DNA from: an uncultured Lactobacillaceae bacterium
Lineage (GTDB): Bacteria; Bacillota; Bacilli; Lactobacillales; Lactobacillaceae
Direction of reading: 5' to 3'
DNA: 64,000 bases
NCBI GenBank assembly: GCA_945273735.1
Contig: CALYPJ010000001.1
Coordinates: 62,001-126,000 of the forward strand
Shown: piece after piece, positions 7,948-16,275 of the stretch
How the letters are laid out: every line of letters begins with the position of its first letter
Numbering within the stretch: position 1 is the first letter of the stretch
Program-made: the position numbers and the translations under genes
The notes under the pieces: model-generated
What the model was told of the DNA's origin: nothing
Databases searched by the model: none
What the model saw: the letters and a program-made list of their open reading frames with translations, nothing else

Positions 7948-9435
7948 TTGGTAGCGCAAAAAATTAGAGTACGTTATGCACCTAGTCCAACTGGACACTT
8001 ACATATTGGTAATGCCCGTACCGCATTATTTAATTATTTATTTGCTCGAAGTACTGGTGGTACTTTTGTTATTCGAATTGAGGATACAGATTTAAAACGT
8101 AATGTAGCCGATGGTGAAACATCCCAGTTATCAAATTTATCCTGGTTAGGTATTGATTGGGATGAAGGGCCTGATATTGGTGGCGATTATGGCCCATACC
8201 GTCAATCAGAACGTAATGAGATTTATCATGAATATATTAAAAAATTATTAGAAAATAATTCGGCTTATGAATCGTATTTAACTGAAGATGAATTAACTAC
8301 AATGCGTGAACGTCAACAGGCAGCAGGTATTATGCCTCATTATGAGTATGAATATGAAGGAATGTCAGAGCATGAAATTGCTGAAGTTCAAGCTAGAAAA
8401 AAAGCTGAAGGGTTAAAGCCGGTTATTAGGTTAAGATTGCCTAAAAATCATCTTTATCAGTTTGATGATATGGTGAAAGGTAAGATTGAATTTAATAGTG
8501 ATACATTGGGTGGTGATTTTGTCATTATGAAAGAAAACGGACAACCCACTTATAATTTTGCAGTAGTAATTGATGATCACTTAATGAAAATGACTCATAT
8601 TTTGAGAGGTGATGATCATATTGCCAATACTCCAAAACAATTAGCAGTTTATGAAGCTTTTGGCTGGGAACCTCCAAAATTTGGCCATATGTCTTTAATT
8701 ATCAATCAAGAAACTGGTAAAAAATTAAGTAAGCGTGATGAAAGTATTCTTCAATTTATCGAACAATATCGTAGTTTTGGATACTTACCAGAGGCAATGT
8801 TTAATTTTATTACTTTACTTGGTTGGTCGCCAGTTGGTGAAGAAGAAATTTTTACTAAAAAGCAATTTATTAAACAATTTGATCCTAAACGCTTGAGTCG
8901 TTCTCCAGCAAAATTCGATCAGAAAAAACTTGAATGGATTAATAATAAATATGTTAAGGCAGCTCCTTTAAGTCGAATTGCTCATATGAGTTTACAAACT
9001 TTAATTGAAAATGGCCGAATAACGGAAGATCCGGATCAAGAAAAAATTGCTTGGGTTCGTTCTTTAGTTGATTTATTTAAGGATCAAATGAGTTATACTC
9101 ATCAAATATTGGAACTTTCTGATCAATTTTTCCGAGATATTCCCGAATTAGATGAAGGTGAAAAAGCAGAACTAAAAGATGATTTAGCTCCAGTGGTGAT
9201 TAAGGCGTTTTATGATAAAATTAAAAATCTAATGCCATTTACATCAGTGAACATCAATCACGTAATTCAAGAAGTACGTGCAGAAACTAATGCTAAAGGC
9301 CGTAAGCTTTTTATGCCGATTAGAATTGCAGCTACTCGTCAGATGCATGGCCCCTATTTAACTGATGAATTGGAAGTTTTAGGTAAGTCAAAGGTACTGA
9401 AGCATATTGACCAAACTTTAAAAGAAATTTCTTAG
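7948..9435 (+). CDS. gltX: Glutamyl-tRNA synthetase
   Basis: This class I synthetase of about 495 residues charges tRNA-Glu, and in most Gram-positives also tRNA-Gln for later amidation. The sequence shows the class I signatures [19 protein letters not shown] and KLSKRDES. I place the start at TTG 7948: an excellent GGAGG (7935-7939) lies 8 bases upstream, whereas earlier in-frame starts (TTG 7930, ATG 7933) would overlap that SD. The mature N-terminus is then [13 protein letters not shown], as expected for the family. cysS follows after 10 bases. Confidence 0.95.
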   Translation: MVAQKIRVRYAPSPTGHLHIGNARTALFNYLFARSTGGTFVIRIEDTDLKRNVADGETSQLSNLSWLGIDWDEGPDIGGDYGPYRQSERNEIYHEYIKKLLENNSAYESYLTEDELTTMRERQQAAGIMPHYEYEYEGMSEHEIAEVQARKKAEGLKPVIRLRLPKNHLYQFDDMVKGKIEFNSDTLGGDFVIMKENGQPTYNFAVVIDDHLMKMTHILRGDDHIANTPKQLAVYEAFGWEPPKFGHMSLIINQETGKKLSKRDESILQFIEQYRSFGYLPEAMFNFITLLGWSPVGEEEIFTKKQFIKQFDPKRLSRSPAKFDQKKLEWINNKYVKAAPLSRIAHMSLQTLIENGRITEDPDQEKIAWVRSLVDLFKDQMSYTHQILELSDQFFRDIPELDEGEKAELKDDLAPVVIKAFYDKIKNLMPFTSVNINHVIQEVRAETNAKGRKLFMPIRIAATRQMHGPYLTDELEVLGKSKVLKHIDQTLKEIS

Positions 9436-9445
9436 AGGAAAATTA

Positions 9446-10855
9446 TTGCTAAAAGTTTATAATACCCTAACGCGAAAAAAAGAAATATTTACCCCATTAT
9501 TTCCTCCTAATGTCACAATGTATGTTTGTGGTCCAACAGTTTATAATTATATCCATATTGGTAATGCACGTTCAGCTGTAGCTTTTGATACAATTAGACG
9601 CTATTTAATCTACTCCGGTTATAAGGTAAGATTTGTATCAAATTTTACCGATGTTGATGATAAAATGATTCGAAGAGCAGCCAAAGAGAAAATTAGTGTT
9701 AAAGAATTAGCTGATCGTTACATTGGTTTCTACAATGATGAAATTCAAAAACTTAATGTTATGCCTGCAACAGTTCAACCTCGTGCTACAAGTTATATTT
9801 CTAAAATTATTGAGTTTATTAAGCATTTAATTAATTCAGGATATGCTTATCAAAGTGGAGGAGATGTTTATTTTCATACCCGTAAATTTGTAAGTTATGG
9901 AAAACTGTCAGATCAAAGTTTAGATGAATTGATGGTGGGAGCAAGTGAGCATACAAATGAGCTTGAACAAAAGCGTAAAAAAGACCCATTAGATTTTGCT
10001 CTTTGGAAAGGTCGGGTAGATGATGAAATATATTGGAATTCTCCCTTTGGTCCAGGAAGACCCGGTTGGCATATTGAATGTTCAGTGATGGCTATATCTG
10101 AATTAGGAAATACAATTGATATTCATGGTGGTGGGGAAGATTTGAAATTTCCTCATCATGAAAATGAAAGAGCACAAAGTGAAGCTGAAACGGGAGAAAA
10201 ATTCGTCAAATATTGGTTACATAATGCCTTTGTTACAGTTAATGACGCTGAAAAAATGAGTAAATCCGCTGGTAATTTTTTAACCCTGCATGAAGCGTTA
10301 AAAAAATATGAGCCAAATTTTTTACGCTTTTTTTTAGTGCAAACTAATTATCGTAAACCTTTACCTTATGGTATGGAACAAATTGTTCAAGCACGGCGAA
10401 ATTATCAAAGAATCATGAATGGCATCTATAATTTAAATCAAGCAATAGAATCGGCATCTACAGATGAAAAATCTTCAAATATAACTAAACAAATTCAGCA
10501 ATTTGAGCATCAATTTAAAAAAGCTATGGACGATGATTTTAACGTTCAAAATGCATTAACGGTTATTTTTGATTATTTAAAATGGCTAAATAAAAGTGTT
10601 ATAGGAATAGTTAAAAATTATAATAATTTAAAAGAAATTAAAAAAAATTTGATTATTTGGTTACAGATTTTGGGGATTAAAGAACTTAAAACTGATGAAA
10701 TTACGGATCCAGAAGTTATATCATTGATTAACCAACGTGATGCTGCACGAAAATCAAAAAATTTCGCTCTTAGTGATAAATTGCGTGATGAACTAATACA
10801 AAAAGGTATTTCTATTGAAGACACTGGTAAAGGAACTAAGTATCGCAAAAAATGA
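9446..10855 (+). CDS. cysS: Cysteinyl-tRNA synthetase
   Basis: This 469-residue class I synthetase charges tRNA-Cys. Visible features are the N-terminal zinc-binding and HIGH-type region CGPTVYNYIHIGNARS, the zinc-ligand segment GRPGWHIECSVM, the HHENERAQSEA region and the KMSKSAGNF signature. It starts at TTG 9446 with a GAGG SD just beyond the gltX stop. Its stop overlaps the mrnC start by four bases (ATGA). No T-box-like leader precedes it. Confidence 0.95.
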   Translation: MLKVYNTLTRKKEIFTPLFPPNVTMYVCGPTVYNYIHIGNARSAVAFDTIRRYLIYSGYKVRFVSNFTDVDDKMIRRAAKEKISVKELADRYIGFYNDEIQKLNVMPATVQPRATSYISKIIEFIKHLINSGYAYQSGGDVYFHTRKFVSYGKLSDQSLDELMVGASEHTNELEQKRKKDPLDFALWKGRVDDEIYWNSPFGPGRPGWHIECSVMAISELGNTIDIHGGGEDLKFPHHENERAQSEAETGEKFVKYWLHNAFVTVNDAEKMSKSAGNFLTLHEALKKYEPNFLRFFLVQTNYRKPLPYGMEQIVQARRNYQRIMNGIYNLNQAIESASTDEKSSNITKQIQQFEHQFKKAMDDDFNVQNALTVIFDYLKWLNKSVIGIVKNYNNLKEIKKNLIIWLQILGIKELKTDEITDPEVISLINQRDAARKSKNFALSDKLRDELIQKGISIEDTGKGTKYRKK

Positions 10856-11253
10856 CAAATTTGAATCAAATGAATGGTTTGACCTTAGCTTATTTAGGCG
10901 ATGCTGTAATTGAAGAAAGAGTTCGCTTTTATCTAGTTACTAATTACCAAGTAAAAGTAAATGAACTTTATCATTTATCTCAGGGCTATGTTTCGGCTAA
11001 AGCTCAAGCAGCATTTTGGGAATTGATGAGTTCCAGAAATATCCTAACTTCTAATGAACTAGCAGCATTTAAACTGGGTAGAAATGCAAAGAGTCATACC
11101 CATGCTAAAAATACCAATATTGTAGTCTATCGTATATCTACAGGTTTTGAAGCCCTTTTTGGCTATTTAAAAATTCAAGGACAAGATGAGCGAATAAATC
11201 AATTGATGACTTTTTGCTTTAAAAATCATGACCATGTTAAAATAGTACAATAG
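10852..11253 (+). CDS. mrnC: Mini-ribonuclease III
   Basis: This 133-residue protein is an RNase III catalytic domain without a double-stranded RNA binding domain. Mini-III matures 23S rRNA ends in Firmicutes. Motifs seen are the LAYLGDAVIEERVR signature (equivalent of the RNase III catalytic segment) and GFEALFGYLKIQG, where the Glu contributes to the metal site. It overlaps cysS by four bases and precedes rlmB, the classic order cysS-mrnC-rlmB. Confidence 0.93.
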   Translation: MTNLNQMNGLTLAYLGDAVIEERVRFYLVTNYQVKVNELYHLSQGYVSAKAQAAFWELMSSRNILTSNELAAFKLGRNAKSHTHAKNTNIVVYRISTGFEALFGYLKIQGQDERINQLMTFCFKNHDHVKIVQ

Positions 11254-11265
11254 GGTGGCGTTATA

Positions 11266-12009
11266 GTGGCAGAAAAAGATCAATTAACATCAAAAGATCA
11301 GATTTACGGAAGACATGCAGTGATAAATGCTTTAAAACAGATACCTGCTAATAAAATTAATCAGTTATTGGTTCAAAAAGATTTGAAAGGTGATTATTTT
11401 ACTGATTTAATTCGAATTGCTAATGAAAAGAAAATTTTAATTAAATTTGTACCTAAAATTAAACTTGATAAACTAACTGACCAACATTCTCATCAGGGGG
11501 TTGTTTTAGATAGTGCTCCTTTTGGTTATGCAAAGTTGGCTGATTTGAAAGAGGCAAATTTTCTATTAATTTTGGATAATATTATGGATCCGCATAATTT
11601 TGGGTCATTAATAAGGACCGCTGATGCTGCTGGAGTAGAAGGAATTATTATTCCCCAAAGACGTAGTGTACAAGTCAATAATTTTGTTTGGAAAGCTTCA
11701 ACTGGAGCATTATCATTTATGCCAATAGTTCGAGTAGTTAATTTAAGTTCAGCAATTAAAAAACTAAAATCTTTAGGCTTTTGGTTTTTTGGTGCCGATA
11801 TGAATGGAACAAATTGGTTAGATTGGCAAGTAAATGGTAAAATTTGTTTAATTGTTGGGAATGAAGGAAAAGGCATATCTTCTGGGATAAGAAAACAAGT
11901 GGATGAATTCATTGAAATACCAATGGTTGGCCATGTTAGTAGTCTCAACGCTAGTGTTGCTGGTGGCGCATTATTAATGTTGGCCTCTTCTAAACGGCAA
12001 TTAAAATAA
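11266..12009 (+). CDS. rlmB: 23S rRNA (guanosine-2'-O-)-methyltransferase RlmB, SpoU family
   Basis: This 247-residue SPOUT methyltransferase uses SAM to methylate the ribose of a 23S rRNA guanosine. An N-terminal substrate-binding domain (YGRHAVINAL, about residues 14-80) is followed by the knotted catalytic domain with the three SpoU motifs: LDNIMDPHNFGSLIRTADA, LIVGNEGKGIS and IPMVGHVSSLNASVAGG. It starts at GTG 11266 with a GGGTGG SD. It is the last of the run beginning at dut. Confidence 0.92.
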   Translation: MAEKDQLTSKDQIYGRHAVINALKQIPANKINQLLVQKDLKGDYFTDLIRIANEKKILIKFVPKIKLDKLTDQHSHQGVVLDSAPFGYAKLADLKEANFLLILDNIMDPHNFGSLIRTADAAGVEGIIIPQRRSVQVNNFVWKASTGALSFMPIVRVVNLSSAIKKLKSLGFWFFGADMNGTNWLDWQVNGKICLIVGNEGKGISSGIRKQVDEFIEIPMVGHVSSLNASVAGGALLMLASSKRQLK

Positions 12010-12032
12010 CTTAAAGATAGTTTATATTAATT

Positions 12033-14777
12033 ATGAAAAATCTAAAAGAAGATCTTAAAAGATTTAACATCCTTTTGAAAAATATTGATCGTAAAAGTGT
12101 TTTGCATGCCTTTGATCTGGGCTTACAAATTACTCGAAAAGTAGTTTTAAATCTATTAGCTTGGGGAATTTTGGCTTTTGGTCTTCTTTTTGGCATTGGA
12201 ATGGGTTATGTTGCTTCAATTATTAGTCATGAGGACATTCCAACTGTTGGGGAGATGGATAAATTAATTCATGATGTTAACCAAAGTTCAATTCTTTATT
12301 ATGCAGATAAATCAACTTTAGGCGAAATTAAATCAAATATTGTGAGTTATAAAGTGAAATCTAAGGATATTTCCCCTTGGGTAAAAAAAGCTATTGTTGC
12401 TTCTGAGGACGAAGATTTTTATCAGCATCATGGAATAATGCCACGTGCTGTAATCCGAGCGGCTTTAGCGGATGTTTCTGGAATCGGAACTCGTAATGGG
12501 GGATCGACTATTACACAGCAACTAGTTAAAATGCAAATTTTATCATCTGAAACTACTTTTAAGCGTAAGGCTACAGAAATTTTTCTAGCATTACGCGTTA
12601 ATAAATTTTTTACTAAAGATGATGTTTTAACTTCTTATTTAAACACTGCTCCTTTTGGAAGAAATAATAAGGGAGAAAATATTAGCGGTATTGGAGCTGC
12701 TAGTCTTGGTATTTTTGGTAAATCACCTCGTGATTTATCTATCGCTCAATCGGCATTTATTGTTGGTTTAGTTCAAAGTCCTTATGCCTATACTCCTTTT
12801 GATTTAAATGGTAAGGTTAATCAAAGTACTGTAAAATTTGGGTTAAAACGCAGTAAAATTGTACTTTTTAGAATGTATCGCGATGGTAAATTAACCGAAA
12901 AGCAATATCGACAAGCTATAAATGAAAATTTAAGAAGTGCTTTTTTACCTGCTGCTAATTCTAATTATCATGTTGTTAATTCAGGCTATGCTTACAATGC
13001 TGTACGTGAGGAAGCTCAAAATATTTTAGCAGAAACCTTAATGAAAGATGATGATATTAATCCGGAAGCAACAAAAGACATAATTTATCAGCGTTATCTA
13101 TCAATGGCTAAATTAAAATTATCTCAAAATGGATATAAAGTTTATTCAACGCTTAATCAAAAAATTAATCATAATCTAAATGAAGTTTTAGTTAATACTC
13201 ATGATCTTTTTAGTGAAACTCATACAGATGAAATTTATGATCAGGAAAAAAATAATTTTGTTGAGTTAAAAGAACCAGTTCAAAACGGCACCGTTATTTT
13301 AAATAATAGTAATGGTGCAATTTTAGGATTCACTGGAGGAGTTGACTTTGCGGTTAATGAATTTAATCATGCTTTTAATAATCGTCGTTCACCCGGTTCT
13401 TCAATAAAGCCATTATTGGTTTATGGTCCAGCAATTGATCAGGGTATTATTGGTTCACAATCAGTGATTGCTGACTTTCCTGCTAAATATGGTAATTATG
13501 CACCAAGTGATTATGATCAGACTTTTCAAAATCGTTTTGTTTCTGCTACTGAAGCTCTAGCTCAATCTTATAATGTTGCGACAGTTAATTTGTATCAAGA
13601 ACTTCTTGGTAAAAATAGTAATTTTGGTAAAAATTATTTAGATAAAATGAATCTAAAACTCACTAATTCTGAATATAACGAATTAGGAATTTCTCTAGGA
13701 GGACTGAAAAATGGCTTCTCACCATTACAATTAGCAGCAGCTTATGCAACTTTTGCTAATGATGGTGAATATAAAAAGCCTTTTTTAATAGATAAAATTT
13801 TAGATCCAACTGGTAGAATAATTTATGAGCATAAATTAAAGTCCCAAAGGGTATTTTCTAATTCTACCGCCTATATTTTGCGAAAAATGTTAGGGGATGT
13901 AGTTACAGAAGGTACAGCGGAATATTTGAGTAATAATCTTGAATTTGATGCTAATAAATTATACGGCAAAACGGGAACCAGTAATGATAATCATGATTAT
14001 TGGTTTACTGGTTCGACTCCGGGAATAACAGTTTCTTCTTGGATTGGATATGATAATCTTTATGGTCATTCTTATAATTTATCTGAGGCTGATTCTAAAT
14101 CTAATTTAAGACTAGTTGCTAGGGTTTTAAACAATATATATGAAAAAGAACCTAGTGTATTAAAACTGGGTGAAAATAAAAATAAACCGAATAATGTTAA
14201 GGAATATACAGTTCTTAAAAGTACAAGTACTTTTCCGGGAACATTAAATACTGGTTCTAGTAATCTTACGATAAGAGGTAATCAAGTAACTAGCCTTTAT
14301 GCTCAAGGTAGCCCCCATAATTTAACTTCTGATTTTGGTATCGGAGGATATGCTAGTGATTATCGCTTATTTTGGTCTAATTACTTTGGTCAAAGAAATG
14401 GTTATGGAATTGTTTCTAGGGTTACTAAAAATATGACCTATGATAACAGTAATCCTACAGTTTATTTTACTTATTATGAACCTCCACGTCCTCAATACAC
14501 TCAAGCTGTAGAGTATAACAATTATTATCAACAAACATATAATAATGATAGTTCAAATAATTTTAATAATAATAGTAGTATTACAAATTATCCTGAACAA
14601 TCTGGAAATAGTAATGTTTACTCGAATACCCAAAATTCTAACCCGGGTAACCAAATTAATAATTCAAATGATAACAGCAACACTGGACAGGGTTATGAAG
14701 ATAATTCAAATGATAACAACAACATTGGACAAGGTTATGAAGATAATTCAAATCAAAGTCAATCGAATGGTCAGTAA
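12033..14777 (+). CDS. Class A penicillin-binding protein, PBP2A-like
   Basis: This 914-residue bifunctional peptidoglycan synthase is anchored by one N-terminal membrane segment (about residues 38-65). Its glycosyltransferase domain (GT51) shows ASEDEDFYQHHGI and GGSTITQQLVKMQ. The transpeptidase domain has the nucleophile motif SSIKP, SYN and KTGTS. The last ~100 residues are a low-complexity N/S/Q/G tail containing a 42-bp tandem repeat. A class A PBP just before secE/nusG is the PBP2A arrangement in streptococci, which supports this label over PBP1A; that part is inference. Confidence 0.9.
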   Translation: MKNLKEDLKRFNILLKNIDRKSVLHAFDLGLQITRKVVLNLLAWGILAFGLLFGIGMGYVASIISHEDIPTVGEMDKLIHDVNQSSILYYADKSTLGEIKSNIVSYKVKSKDISPWVKKAIVASEDEDFYQHHGIMPRAVIRAALADVSGIGTRNGGSTITQQLVKMQILSSETTFKRKATEIFLALRVNKFFTKDDVLTSYLNTAPFGRNNKGENISGIGAASLGIFGKSPRDLSIAQSAFIVGLVQSPYAYTPFDLNGKVNQSTVKFGLKRSKIVLFRMYRDGKLTEKQYRQAINENLRSAFLPAANSNYHVVNSGYAYNAVREEAQNILAETLMKDDDINPEATKDIIYQRYLSMAKLKLSQNGYKVYSTLNQKINHNLNEVLVNTHDLFSETHTDEIYDQEKNNFVELKEPVQNGTVILNNSNGAILGFTGGVDFAVNEFNHAFNNRRSPGSSIKPLLVYGPAIDQGIIGSQSVIADFPAKYGNYAPSDYDQTFQNRFVSATEALAQSYNVATVNLYQELLGKNSNFGKNYLDKMNLKLTNSEYNELGISLGGLKNGFSPLQLAAAYATFANDGEYKKPFLIDKILDPTGRIIYEHKLKSQRVFSNSTAYILRKMLGDVVTEGTAEYLSNNLEFDANKLYGKTGTSNDNHDYWFTGSTPGITVSSWIGYDNLYGHSYNLSEADSKSNLRLVARVLNNIYEKEPSVLKLGENKNKPNNVKEYTVLKSTSTFPGTLNTGSSNLTIRGNQVTSLYAQGSPHNLTSDFGIGGYASDYRLFWSNYFGQRNGYGIVSRVTKNMTYDNSNPTVYFTYYEPPRPQYTQAVEYNNYYQQTYNNDSSNNFNNNSSITNYPEQSGNSNVYSNTQNSNPGNQINNSNDNSNTGQGYEDNSNDNNNIGQGYEDNSNQSQSNGQ
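14661..14753 (+). repeat. 42-bp in-frame tandem repeat in the PBP tail
   Basis: Units at 14661-14702 and 14703-14744, plus a partial third beginning AATTCAAAT, encode a 14-residue N/D/G/Q-rich unit ending GQGYED. The two full units differ at only a few bases. Such repeats expand or contract by slippage, so tail length probably varies between strains. Confidence 0.85.
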
Positions 14778-14832
14778 TTTAATAAGAATTGCCATTGATT
14801 TTTTATAATTCAGTTATTATATATTTTTATAC

Positions 14833-14873
14833 ATGATTTCTTGTTATTTATTACTTAAATAATAAGAAATCAT
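14833..14873. repeat. 18-bp perfect-arm hairpin downstream of the PBP gene
   Basis: The arm 14833-14850 pairs along its whole length with 14856-14873 (one G-U wobble) around a TTACT loop. There is no T-run on either side, so it is not a classical terminator, but it may protect the PBP transcript's 3' end or act with a nearby signal. The core TTATTTA/TAAATAA also occurs in the palindrome at 24740-24781. Confidence 0.6.
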
Positions 14874-14895
14874 TATAATTTATGGGATAAAATAA

Positions 14896-15129
14896 AATTA
14901 TGTAAGAAACGAAATAGAAACAAGGACTCAATTAAAAAGTGAGGTAAAAAAATTATATTGGGGCAAATGGATTGATGCGATTAAATTAAATTTAATTCCA
15001 ATAATTTTTAAAGTTATATTTGTTTTGATTTTATTAATTTTTATGCTAAATATCTTAATAAATTTGAATGACAGTTCTCAAGTAAAAAGCCTTGAGGAAC
15101 TTAGGTTCCTCAGGGCTTTTTATTTTTAA
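14896..15129 (+). CDS. Possible SecE-like small membrane ORF without a canonical start
   Basis: The frame is open for 77 codons from 14896 but contains no ATG, GTG or TTG upstream of its core. The translation has a charged helix ending in SEVKKLYWGKW, then a hydrophobic segment of about 25 residues (IPIIFKVIFVLILLIFML), the outline of SecE. Class A PBP followed by rpmG-secE-nusG is a known order in streptococci. However, rpmG and nusG are absent, and the frame runs through the terminator hairpin to stop at 15127-15129. It may be a degenerate secE, a gene with a rare start codon, or chance. The rest of 14778-15083 holds no other gene I can support. Confidence 0.25.
   Translation, partial: NYVRNEIETRTQLKSEVKKLYWGKWIDAIKLNLIPIIFKVIFVLILLIFMLNILINLNDSSQVKSLEELRFLRAFYF
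15084..15123. terminator. Bidirectional terminator between the PBP/SecE-like region and ccpA
   Basis: A 15-bp stem (AAAGCCTTGAGGAAC with GTTCCTCAGGGCTTT, one G-U wobble) around TTAG has T-runs on both strands. It ends rightward transcription from the PBP region and leftward transcription of ccpA, whose stop lies at 15126. Confidence 0.93.
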
Positions 15130-16121
15130 ATACGGGTTGTTCCTCGATGAATAATATCATAATCAAGATAAATGTTTTTTTCCTTTACTTCTTCATTATT
15201 CATAATTTTAGTTAGAATTCGCATTGCAACAGCACCAATATCATAGGTCGGTTGTGTGATAGAGGATATCATTGGTCGACCATATTTAGTAACAATTGTA
15301 TTATTACTACTAATAATTTGAAAATCATTAGGAATTTTCTTTCCTAAATTAAATCCTTTGTTCAAAAGAAGTAATGCTGTTTCATCATTATCAACTATTG
15401 CAGCAGTAGCACCACTTTCATAAATATTATTATAAATAGAACTGTTAACACTATCACTATTATGATTTTCAAAAATTAAATTTTTATCAAATTTAATATC
15501 ATTTTCTTTGAGTGCATCACGATAACCTGGAATCCGATATTCGGCATTAATTGGAAAATTTGCGTTGTCAACTACTAAAGCAACTTTTTGCTTTTGCTTC
15601 AAAAAGAAATTAGTTGCATCATGAGTAGCTTTGCGATAATTAATATTAACACTAGGAGTATTTTGATTATCAACTGTTCCCGCAAGGACAACCGCAGTTT
15701 CACTCTCTTTAATTACATTTTGGAAGTGTTCAGTTTGATTTCTACCCATATAAATTATTCCATCGACTTGTTTTGCTAATAAATTATCAATAATTTTATT
15801 TTGCTTTTCCGTATCTTCATTTGAGTTAGACAAAATAATATTATAATTATACATCATTGCAATATCATCAATTCCTACAGCCAAATTTGCAAAATAAGAA
15901 TTGGTTAAATCAGGAATAATTACACCGATAGTTGTTGTTTTTTTACTAGCTAATCCTTGAGCTACCGCATTAGGATGGTAATTTAAATCATGAATAACTT
16001 TTAAAACGCGTTCCTTTGTTTCTTTTTTGACTTTTGGATTGTTATTCATTACTCGACTTACGGTTGCCATTGAAACATGTGCTGCATTTGCTACATCATA
16101 AATTGTTACTTTTGATTGCAT
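15126..16121 (-). CDS. ccpA: Catabolite control protein A, LacI/GalR family
   Basis: This 331-residue regulator binds cre sites when complexed with HPr phosphorylated on Ser46, and controls carbon catabolite repression and activation. The N-terminal LacI HTH reads TIYDVANAAHVSMATVSRVM, followed by the hinge YHPNAVAQGLASKKTTTIGV. The periplasmic-binding-protein-like core contains LAKQVDGIIYMG and the C-terminal TQPTYDIGAVAMR. The hinge and core are close to known CcpA proteins. Its partner HPr is also in this window (36125-36391). It lies opposite the mevalonate operon rather than beside pepQ; a near-perfect cre lies in its upstream region. Confidence 0.93.
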   Translation of the reverse strand: MQSKVTIYDVANAAHVSMATVSRVMNNNPKVKKETKERVLKVIHDLNYHPNAVAQGLASKKTTTIGVIIPDLTNSYFANLAVGIDDIAMMYNYNIILSNSNEDTEKQNKIIDNLLAKQVDGIIYMGRNQTEHFQNVIKESETAVVLAGTVDNQNTPSVNINYRKATHDATNFFLKQKQKVALVVDNANFPINAEYRIPGYRDALKENDIKFDKNLIFENHNSDSVNSSIYNNIYESGATAAIVDNDETALLLLNKGFNLGKKIPNDFQIISSNNTIVTKYGRPMISSITQPTYDIGAVAMRILTKIMNNEEVKEKNIYLDYDIIHRGTTRI

Positions 16122-16188
16122 TATATTCTATCTCCTAATCTTATGTAAAAATGTAATATTTTTCATTGTACATGATTTTTAAAATAAA

Positions 16189-16203
16189 ATAAAACGTTTC
16201 CAA
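16189..16203 (-). promoter_or_regulatory. cre box between ccpA and the mevalonate operon
   Basis: On the minus strand TTGGAAACGTTTTAT matches WTGNAANCGNWNNCW at every defined position except one (C to A near the end). It lies 68 bases upstream of ccpA and about 73 bases upstream of the thiolase gene, so it could serve CcpA autoregulation, carbon control of the mevalonate operon, or both. Confidence 0.65.
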
Positions 16204-16256
16204 GTAAATAATAAAATTTTTTTAAAAATAATTCAAAATTATCTCAAAAATTTATT

Positions 16257-16265
16257 TGCTATTAA
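16257..16265 (+). promoter_or_regulatory. Candidate extended -10 promoter giving a near-leaderless mevalonate mRNA
   Basis: TGCTATTAA fits the extended -10 pattern TGnTATnAT reasonably and would start transcription around 16272, only about 4 bases before the thiolase ATG. No SD precedes that ATG. No good -35 is seen. Confidence 0.35.
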
Positions 16266-16275
16266 AATAAAAGTT

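Noticed and set aside
11526..11948. 140-codon minus-strand frame inside rlmB
   Set aside because: It covers the conserved SpoU motifs on the other strand and has no ribosome-binding site; a shadow frame.
14545..14808. Plus-strand 87-codon frame at the end of the PBP gene
   Set aside because: Its I/T-rich translation is the frame-shifted reading of the N/Q-rich repeat tail; the PBP frame explains the sequence.
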